DNA of 5,021 bases. It comes from Methanosphaera sp. rholeuAM74 (GTDB taxonomy: Archaea; Methanobacteriota; Methanobacteria; Methanobacteriales; Methanobacteriaceae). A program made the position numbers and the translations under genes. Positions 1 to 4,500 of this stretch are shown piece after piece. Each line of letters starts with the position of its first letter. Positions within the stretch are counted from its first letter, which is position 1. The notes beneath the pieces are model-generated. The model saw nothing but the letters and a program-made list of their open reading frames with translations. It was not told the DNA's origin and did no database searches. The DNA lies in contig MUZZ01000197.1 in NCBI GenBank assembly GCA_003266075.1, forward strand, positions 1 to 5,021, given 5' to 3'.

Positions 1-446
1 TTTTACTGTTTTTGTTTTGATTTTTTTGTAATTTTTTACATGCACTTTTCATGCTTTGTTCGGATGGCTTTGATTGTTTTGGTTAGCATATTGTTCTTCT
101 AATTTCACTCATTTTATTATTCCGTTTTCTATATGTTTTTTTTATTAGTTTATTTTTATTTACTGTTATATTTCCTATTAATTCATTATTAGCTTCTATT
201 ATCCCATGCGTATTTCAAATTTTCTGGGTTTCACTTTTCAACGCTTTCTTTTTGGTTTTTGTTTTCATGGTAATCTTTTTATACTATTGTTATGTAATAT
301 ATTATTGAGGATAATGGTTATCCATTATTCCATATCATTTATCGGTCATGCTTTTATTTTGGATGTTTGGTATTGGCTGATGGAGTGATTTATGGGTGGG
401 TGTTAGTTCATCCATATAAAAAATTATTGTTGAGGGAGGTTCATGT
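1..446. other. T-biased intergenic stretch, no supported gene
   Basis: I see no convincing gene in this stretch. By hand count the first 180 bases of the plus strand hold about 109 T and only about 30 A, with little G or C, and the bias continues to about 300. Minus-strand frames are broken by frequent stops. The one plus-strand open frame (206-388) is a run of Phe, Leu and Ile codons that follows from the T bias, and it lacks a ribosome binding site. At the far left, minus-strand codons from an ATG at 52-50 stay open to the window edge and are Lys/Asn/Gln-rich; that is too short to judge. The stretch probably holds the 3' flank of a gene outside the window plus the promoter of the secreted-protein gene at 447. 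Confidence 0.6.
309..330 (+). repeat. Hairpin-forming inverted repeat
   Basis: Bases 309-317 pair with 322-330 around a TTAT loop. Seven pairs are perfect Watson-Crick (ATAATGG with CCATTAT), followed by one G-T wobble and one G-C pair. It lies in the T-rich stretch upstream of the secreted-protein gene. It could be an RNA hairpin in a transcript arriving from the left, or a DNA palindrome bound by a protein. No T-run follows immediately, so it does not look like a classical terminator. Confidence 0.45.
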
Positions 447-869
447 ATGAATAGGAAGATTATGGCTGTAGCTTTACTGCTCGTATCCATTGCATTGACT
501 AGCAGTATCGTCAGTGCTGGCTTGTTTGATTCAGATAATAAGAGCGATGACTTGAATGTTTCTAATATCGAGATCAAGAGTGAAGGTTATTCCATGTATA
601 AGGTTAACTGTGATTTGACGCCTAAAAAGGACTTCAACTACCTTGAAATGGAAGTTATCTTCTATGATTCCAGTGATGCCGTTGTCGGCAAAAGTCCTCT
701 TGCATGGAACATCAATGACGCCAAAAAGGATCAGCTTATCAAAGTCTCTGGGAATGCTTTGACTGATGATTCAAGTGCTAGACCTGTCAAAGCGGAAGTC
801 AAATTCAAGGACAGTTCATTCAGCAGTTCTGATGACGCTATTTATTCAGAGAATGTGACTATGAGTTAG
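447..869 (+). CDS. Small secreted protein, function unknown
   Basis: A 140-residue protein with a clear Sec signal peptide: Asn-Arg-Lys at residues 2-4, a hydrophobic core at about 5-22, and a likely cleavage site after Val-Ser-Ala (22-24). The mature chain would start Gly-Leu-Phe-Asp and is rich in Asp, Ser and Lys. Its alternating pattern suggests a small all-beta (Ig-like or FxLYD-like) domain over about residues 36-139. It has no cysteine pairs for metal binding and no second membrane segment, so it is probably released or held in the pseudomurein wall zone. The start is fixed by GGGAGGT at 434-440, six bases before the ATG; an ATG at 443 is closed at once by a stop. The gene stands alone and ends before a double oligo-T. 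Many methanogens of this order carry short secreted proteins of this form; I recognise no specific family or function. Confidence 0.85.
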   Translation: MNRKIMAVALLLVSIALTSSIVSAGLFDSDNKSDDLNVSNIEIKSEGYSMYKVNCDLTPKKDFNYLEMEVIFYDSSDAVVGKSPLAWNINDAKKDQLIKVSGNALTDDSSARPVKAEVKFKDSSFSSSDDAIYSENVTMS

Positions 870-893
870 ATTCTAATATTATACATTTTAACC

Positions 894-915
894 TTTTTTT
901 TTAAATTATTTTTTT
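894..915 (+). terminator. Double oligo-T transcription end
   Basis: Nine T (894-902) and seven T (909-915) follow the stop codon of the secreted-protein gene by about 25 bases. Archaeal RNA polymerase terminates at oligo-T runs without needing a hairpin, and none is seen here. It should separate the secreted-protein gene from the thioesterase. Confidence 0.6.
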
Positions 916-983
916 AGGAATAACAATTCCATTATAACTATAATATACTGCTATTACTTAGGACATGGCATGCACTAACAAAA

Positions 984-993
984 AGCATATTAA
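984..993 (+). promoter_or_regulatory. Probable TATA box of the thioesterase gene
   Basis: AAGCATATTA is centred about 27 bases before the ATG at 1017. No Shine-Dalgarno sequence lies before that ATG. An archaeal TATA box sits about 25-27 bases before the transcript start, so transcription would begin at or next to the ATG and give a leaderless mRNA. The call rests on position as much as on sequence. Confidence 0.4.
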
Positions 994-1016
994 CCCCCAG
1001 TAATAGAAATATTAGC

Positions 1017-1412
1017 ATGTTTAGAAAGATTATTGAAGTAAGTTCCAGGGATACTGATGCACTAGGTCATGTTAATAACACGGTACTTCCTGAATGGTTT
1101 GAAGTAGCGAGAAACCCATTTTATAAGATTTTCAACCCGGAAATGGATCTTAACACCAGAATGTGGAATATAATCATGGTACACATAGAAATAGACTATA
1201 TTAATCAAACCTTCTTCGGATTGGATGTTGAAATCAGGACATTTGTGGAAAAGATTGGAACAACCTCATGCACAGTATATCAGGAAGCATGGCAGAACAA
1301 TAATATTGTGGCTAAGGCCAGAGTCATATTAGTACATTATGATTTTAATAATGAAGAGAAAATAGTGATACCTGAGCATATTAGGGCTGAGCTGGAGAAA
1401 CATCTTGAATAG
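1017..1412 (+). CDS. Acyl-CoA thioesterase, 4HBT/YbgC-like hotdog fold
   Basis: A 131-residue protein of the usual length for a single hotdog domain. Near the N-terminus is the family signature Arg-Asp-Thr-Asp-Ala-Leu-Gly-His-Val-Asn-Asn (residues 11-21), followed by Glu-Trp-Phe-Glu-Val-Ala-Arg (26-32) at the start of the central helix. By comparison with E. coli YbgC and Pseudomonas 4-hydroxybenzoyl-CoA thioesterase, Asp14 is the expected catalytic residue. The later strands, including His56-Ile-Glu-Ile-Asp, fit the fold. It would hydrolyse an acyl-CoA or similar thioester in the cytosol; the substrate cannot be read from sequence. There is no Shine-Dalgarno site and no upstream in-frame start, so the first ATG is used, probably from a leaderless transcript. 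The gene stands alone, with no pathway partners in view. Confidence 0.88.
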   Translation: MFRKIIEVSSRDTDALGHVNNTVLPEWFEVARNPFYKIFNPEMDLNTRMWNIIMVHIEIDYINQTFFGLDVEIRTFVEKIGTTSCTVYQEAWQNNNIVAKARVILVHYDFNNEEKIVIPEHIRAELEKHLE

Positions 1413-1451
1413 GGCTTGGATATGTGGGCTGTATTTTATTTTGGATAGTAT

Positions 1452-1795
1452 TTAATTGAATATTACTGATAGTAGCCATATCAATAGTATAAAGAAACAG
1501 AAGAAGTAGCAGAAATCCTTGTATTCATCTTCTTTGCTATTCTGGTTTTTAGTGTTTCTACTATTGTTGTTAGTGTCAGGTATGTAATTATTGTTTGTAT
1601 GTGGCAATCCTCGATTTACACGATTGGATGTATTATAGTCATAACCGGTACTAGTTGCATGTTTTCTGGGTCATATGGTCTGTATTCGATTCCTAGAATG
1701 TAAGCTACAGCATGTGGGTCTTCGCATTGTTTTAAAATTATCAATCCGTTTAAAACCTCGTCTGCTTGTTTTTCGTTGTACTCGTCTGTTGGCAT
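1452..1795 (-). pseudogene. Frameshifted gene for a small membrane-tailed protein
   Basis: Two minus-strand open frames together look like one broken gene. The first (1795 to 1616, ATG to TAA) gives 59 residues, acidic at the start (Met-Pro-Thr-Asp-Glu-Tyr) and well mixed in composition, with a Tyr-Arg-Pro-Tyr-Asp-Pro segment near residues 38-43. The second lies in a different frame and is open from about 1672 to its stop at 1454-1452. It has no ATG; it carries an Asn/Thr-rich linker, a charged Lys-Glu-Asp-Glu stretch, and then about 19 hydrophobic residues ending in Ile-Phe-Asn, typical of a C-terminal membrane anchor. Removing one copy of the GT-GT dinucleotide near 1618-1621 would join the frames into about 114 residues. 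Each half alone could also be a real small gene. A TATA-like palindrome at 1818-1829 suits a leaderless start at 1795. I recognise no family. Confidence 0.5.
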
Positions 1796-1817
1796 ATGAA
1801 TTACTTGGTGTTGGATG

Positions 1818-1829
1818 TTAATATATTAA
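1818..1829. promoter_or_regulatory. Palindromic TATA element in a divergent spacer
   Basis: TTAATATATTAA is a perfect 12-bp palindrome in the 84-bp spacer between the broken minus-strand gene and the ribbon-helix-helix gene. It is centred about 29 bases before the minus-strand ATG at 1795, the right place for the TATA box of a leaderless transcript. For the plus-strand gene, AT-rich TATA-like sequence at about 1833-1857 lies closer to its start. A palindrome here could also be an operator for the adjacent DNA-binding protein. Confidence 0.4.
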
Positions 1830-1879
1830 GTTATTATAATTGAATGTATATATAATAAAGTATAGGAGGGATATATAGT

Positions 1880-2083
1880 ATGAAAATGGATATTAACATT
1901 GATTCTGAGTTGCAACGTAGGGCTAGGGCGGTTTGTAGGAGGGTGTCAGGGTTGACTTTGACTAAGTATTATGAGTTTCTTATTGAAAAGGAGCTTAAGA
2001 AGTTGCCTTCTGTTGATGAGATTGAGGATGATAGGCCTAGGATGGAGTCCTATAATGAGGAGGATTTGGATGACTTGTGGTAG
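1880..2083 (+). CDS. Ribbon-helix-helix protein, antitoxin-like
   Basis: A 67-residue protein with the layout of a MetJ/Arc/CopG-type DNA-binding dimer: a short strand (residues 2-8, Lys-Met-Asp-Ile-Asn-Ile-Asp), a first helix rich in Arg (about 9-23), a turn at Ser-Gly-Leu-Thr (23-26), and a second helix (about 27-41). The tail (43-67) is acidic and ends Asp-Asp-Leu-Trp, as in many antitoxins where such a tail binds the toxin. The start has a strong GGAGGG at 1865-1870. A second in-frame ATG two codons later is also possible, and an oligo-T run follows the gene. No toxin ORF lies directly up- or downstream. Only 4 of 67 codons end in A and six of seven Arg codons are AGG, unlike the A-rich cluster downstream. 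It may be an orphan antitoxin or a stand-alone repressor. Confidence 0.75.
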   Translation: MKMDINIDSELQRRARAVCRRVSGLTLTKYYEFLIEKELKKLPSVDEIEDDRPRMESYNEEDLDDLW

Positions 2084-2101
2084 TATTTGCTAACTTTACT
2101 C

Positions 2102-2109
2102 TTTTTTTT
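2102..2109 (+). terminator. Oligo-T transcription end
   Basis: Eight T in a row, 18 bases after the stop of the ribbon-helix-helix gene, inside the pyrimidine-rich run ACTCTTTTTTTTCTTCT. This is a probable archaeal oligo-T terminator with no hairpin. Confidence 0.5.
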
Positions 2110-2199
2110 CTTCTGTTGATGATTATTATCTCTTTGAAGCACTATCCCTATATAGATGTTATATAAGATGTTTTCTTATTTTATGGGTATCATTAATCT

Positions 2200-2243
2200 G
2201 GTATGATTGGGGGCTAATTATCTGAGAAGTTAGTCCTGTTACC
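2200..2243. repeat. Hairpin between convergent genes
   Basis: Bases 2211-2219 pair with 2228-2236 as nine pairs including two G-U wobbles, closing an eight-base loop (ATCTGAGA). An outer GGTA (2200-2203) pairs with TACC (2240-2243). It sits in the 238-base space where the plus-strand ribbon-helix-helix gene and the minus-strand zinc-ribbon gene converge. No T-run follows on either side. A transcript-end stabiliser or a processed RNA are both possible; I see no further gene in this spacer. Confidence 0.35.
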
Positions 2244-2321
2244 TGCATATATTATATGTGATTTCTTATTATTATGGCATTGGTATCTGGTAGTACTGAA
2301 TACTATGATGTCGTCGTGGAT

Positions 2322-3224
2322 TTATAAGTCCAGCCTACGTGGACTGCCAGAATAGTCAACAGTATCAGAGTCATTATGGTCATCTTCAAGGCCTAAAATG
2401 AAGCTGAGAGCCTTCTCAAGTTTAACACTAGTAGTTTCAATACTTTTAACAGTCATTGTCATCTTATCTTTCAGGCAACCATACTTATAATCATAACATG
2501 AGGCGTACTTCATATACATTTCATCAGCTAGTCTTCCTATAAATTCCTCTTTAGATCCATTGATTGATAAAATAGTTGATTCAAGATCTGATTTAATCAT
2601 ATCTCTCATATTTTCATCATATCTTAAAATTTCGACTGACTCTTCTTCATATAAATTTTTTATTATTTCTTTATCAACATTTCCAAAGTCTTTTAGAAGG
2701 TTATCACAACTATCATGGAGTTGTTTAACCATTGCTTCATCAGGAACTCTTACTTTATTCTCAAATTCAGTAATCTTATCCATAAACACAGTTGTAACAG
2801 AATCAATAACATCAATTAACTGGTAACATTCATTAATCTTAGCCTCAATTGGTTCAAAAGCATTATCAAAGCTTTTAATATAGTTGAGTTTGTTCAAATC
2901 ATAATATGTTTCATCTAAGCTGTTTTTGAAGTCAGAGGTGTTTTTTCGTGTTGAATTAATCACTTCAAGTATGTAACTTTTTTCTTCTGGATTAGCATTA
3001 ATGTCATAGTATATGTCTTCGTCGGTCATCTCATTTCTGATGAGGTTAATTGAATTCTTTGATGATTCTATGAAACTATCTAAACTGTTATGAAACTTTT
3101 CTACCTCGTAGTAGTCTTGCCTATGGAAACACTCCCCATTAACTATAATTATCGGACAACTGCAATATGGGCACTTGCTAGTGTTACTTATATTCCTATC
3201 ACAGGCTGGGCATGTATAATTCAT
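2322..3224 (-). CDS. Zinc-ribbon protein with long helical body
   Basis: A 300-residue protein. The N-terminus is a zinc ribbon: Cys5-Pro-Ala-Cys8 and Cys18-Pro-Tyr-Cys21, ten residues lie between the pairs, and Cys23 follows. A Gly-Glu-Cys-Phe-His segment (30-34) may cap it. From about residue 36 to 275 the chain is rich in Glu, Asp, Lys, Leu and Ile with few Pro or Gly, so it should be mostly helical and partly coiled-coil. The last 20 residues are acidic and then end with a basic pair (Arg-Arg-Leu-Asp-Leu). There is no signal peptide or membrane helix, so it is cytosolic. The start is set by GGAGGA (minus strand, 3236-3231) close before the ATG. It is divergent from the DUF2997-DUF1257-Ycf46 cluster and shares its promoter region, which suggests a linked role as adaptor, sensor or substrate. 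I recognise no named family. Confidence 0.8.
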   Translation of the reverse strand: MNYTCPACDRNISNTSKCPYCSCPIIIVNGECFHRQDYYEVEKFHNSLDSFIESSKNSINLIRNEMTDEDIYYDINANPEEKSYILEVINSTRKNTSDFKNSLDETYYDLNKLNYIKSFDNAFEPIEAKINECYQLIDVIDSVTTVFMDKITEFENKVRVPDEAMVKQLHDSCDNLLKDFGNVDKEIIKNLYEEESVEILRYDENMRDMIKSDLESTILSINGSKEEFIGRLADEMYMKYASCYDYKYGCLKDKMTMTVKSIETTSVKLEKALSFILGLEDDHNDSDTVDYSGSPRRLDL

Positions 3225-3364
3225 ATTATCTCCTCCTATCTATGTTATTAAGTATATATGATATATTCTTTATACTTAACTAGTTTTGGAATATATCTGG
3301 AGAATATATTTTAATTAAGTTTAGACATATATAGTAACAATGATAAAAATGGGAGATAACTTAA
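3225..3364. promoter_or_regulatory. Divergent promoter with 9-bp inverted repeat
   Basis: This 140-bp spacer drives the zinc-ribbon gene leftward and the DUF2997 gene rightward. TTAAGTATA (3248-3256) and TATACTTAA (3271-3279) form a perfect 9-bp inverted repeat with a 14-bp spacer. It overlaps the TATA-like sequence for the minus-strand gene (AGAATATAT, 3269-3261, would start RNA near 3238). The octamer GAATATAT occurs twice as a direct repeat (3289-3296 and 3302-3309) and once inverted (ATATATTC, 3261-3268). The second direct copy is a fit TATA box for the plus-strand gene, with a start near 3335. The layout suggests one regulator controlling both directions, although AT-rich DNA makes short repeats common. 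Confidence 0.5.
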
Positions 3365-3571
3365 ATGTCAAAAAAGCTGATAATCAAGATTAAAAAGGAT
3401 GGAACTATAGAAGCAGAAACCCTGGGCATAAAAGGAAAGAAATGTGAAGACTACATAAAAATCATAGAGGAATTAACTGATTCCAAGGTCATTAAAAAAG
3501 AGTATACACATGAATACAATGAAACAGAAGAAGAAGAGGTTAATCAGGAATTAATAACCCAATACAACTAG
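3365..3571 (+). CDS. DUF2997-like small protein
   Basis: A 68-residue protein matching the pattern I know for DUF2997: a first strand Lys-Leu-Ile-Ile-Lys-Ile (4-9), an Asp-Gly turn (12-13), a second strand with Ile-Glu-Ala-Glu (15-18), then Gly-Ile-Lys-Gly-Lys-Lys-Cys (21-27), a helix (28-37), and a last strand Lys-Val-Ile-Lys-Lys-Glu-Tyr (41-47). The tail (50-68) is very acidic, with four Glu in a row at 55-58, and is longer than in the short family members I recall. The molecular role is unknown; in cyanobacteria the family is found with DUF1257 and the AAA+ protein Ycf46, as here. The start follows GGGAG at 3351-3355. The next gene begins eight bases after the stop, so the two are surely co-transcribed and probably form a complex. 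Confidence 0.75.
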   Translation: MSKKLIIKIKKDGTIEAETLGIKGKKCEDYIKIIEELTDSKVIKKEYTHEYNETEEEEVNQELITQYN

Positions 3572-3579
3572 GTGTAACA

Positions 3580-4344
3580 ATGAGCATACATTTACAAAGC
3601 GTTCCACTTCCAATGGACAGAATAGATAATGCAATGAATATTAATGATTTATCCTCTAATTCTAGTGGTAATGACTTCAAGATACGTACACAGATGAAAG
3701 ACATGGACGTGATGGAGGATATACTGGAAAATAAGTTACTAGGATTTAAGAATAAGCGTCAACTAGTTAACTTCCAGAATCAGGGTGAAATGCTCTTCTA
3801 TAAGCTCGAATCAGAGTATATTGAGATACTGTTTATGGGAAATTTCCAAAAAGATCAGACAATTAATTTCATAAACCATTTGAACTATGAATACCTATCA
3901 CAGACCAATAACATTAATGCCTACCGGGAAATTGTAAATGACTACACAGAAACTAGCATAGAAGAAGTTAAAGAAAAAGTCGCACAACCAAAGCCGAAGT
4001 TCAGTATAAGTACTAATATGAAAAACATGTCCATAATCGATTCTATTAGAACCGAAAGCTATCTGGGATATAATTCTATGGATGAGTTGGACAGGTTTCT
4101 ATCAAAGGGTGAGATTGCCCTCAAAAAGACTGAAAACGGTACATATGACATAGTATTTATCGGTAACTTTGATAAGGCTGAAGCAAAAAGCTATGTTGAA
4201 AATTTAAGTGATGAATATGCACTTAAAGTACAGGAATTAACATATATGAAGGTAATAGAAAAACTAAAAGAAAAGAATTACTCCCTAGAATCTGAAGTAA
4301 TTGACAATAATGATTCCATAGTATTGACTGTTAACATGAAGTAA
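3580..4344 (+). CDS. Tandem DUF1257-like protein (two repeats)
   Basis: A 254-residue protein built from two copies of one unit. Residues 33-106 align without gaps to 141-214 at a constant offset of 108, with about 24 identities in 74 positions by hand count. Shared landmarks are Met39-Lys40/Met147-Lys148, Gly55/Gly163, Gly69-Glu70/Gly177-Glu178, and Gly-Asn-Phe at 87-89/195-197. The second copy runs on into a helix and a final strand (about 215-254) in the style of the DUF1257 C-terminus, which in cyanobacterial proteins is a single unit of about 120 residues. A Lys/Pro linker (136-140) joins the copies, and residues 1-32 are Asn/Ser-rich and probably loose. The start at 3580 has GGTG overlapping the stop of the DUF2997 gene. 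DUF1257 has no known reaction; its gene context implies a partner of the Ycf46-like ATPase. Confidence 0.72.
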   Translation: MSIHLQSVPLPMDRIDNAMNINDLSSNSSGNDFKIRTQMKDMDVMEDILENKLLGFKNKRQLVNFQNQGEMLFYKLESEYIEILFMGNFQKDQTINFINHLNYEYLSQTNNINAYREIVNDYTETSIEEVKEKVAQPKPKFSISTNMKNMSIIDSIRTESYLGYNSMDELDRFLSKGEIALKKTENGTYDIVFIGNFDKAEAKSYVENLSDEYALKVQELTYMKVIEKLKEKNYSLESEVIDNNDSIVLTVNMK

Positions 4345-4446
4345 AGCATCTTCAACCAATTCAAAACATCACCATCTAATATTTAGGTCATATCTCCCCC
4401 ACATTTATCCTAGTTTTCCAATGGAATAATTAACATTTCATTTAAA

Positions 4447-4456
4447 TTTATATATT
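4447..4456 (+). promoter_or_regulatory. Probable TATA box of the ycf46-like gene
   Basis: TTTATATATT lies in the 156-base gap between the tandem DUF1257 gene and the ATPase gene, about 50 bases before the ATG at 4501. It predicts an RNA start near 4477 and a leader of about 24 bases holding a weak AGG at 4488-4490. The ATPase may therefore have its own promoter besides any read-through from the upstream pair. I see no clear terminator in the gap. Confidence 0.45.
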
Positions 4457-4500
4457 ATTTCACACATAGTAATTATTAACCAATAACAGGACTAATTAAA

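Noticed and set aside
1..52. Minus-strand open frame reaching the window edge (Lys/Asn/Gln-rich)
   Set aside because: Only about 17 codons visible, composition explained by A-rich strand, no ribosome binding site.
43..247. Imperfect direct repeat (CACTTTTCATGCTTT near 43 and a similar copy near 232)
   Set aside because: Low-complexity T-rich DNA makes such matches likely by chance; no third copy or regular spacing.
206..388. 60-residue plus-strand open frame
   Set aside because: Hydrophobic translation produced by T-rich DNA, no ribosome binding site, and it lies in the strongly skewed stretch.
335..577. Minus-strand open frame over the secreted-protein start
   Set aside because: Antisense to a gene with a strong ribosome binding site and signal peptide.
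1488..1700. Plus-strand open stretch of 71 codons with a hydrophobic segment
   Set aside because: It has no usable start codon before 1599, and its hydrophobic part is antisense to the better minus-strand reading with linker and membrane anchor.
2119..2166. Short plus-strand ORF after the ribbon-helix-helix gene as a possible toxin
   Set aside because: About 15 codons only, no ribosome binding site, and it follows the probable oligo-T terminator.
2560..2826. 88-residue plus-strand open frame
   Set aside because: Lies fully antisense inside the zinc-ribbon gene; Ser/Ile-rich shadow translation.
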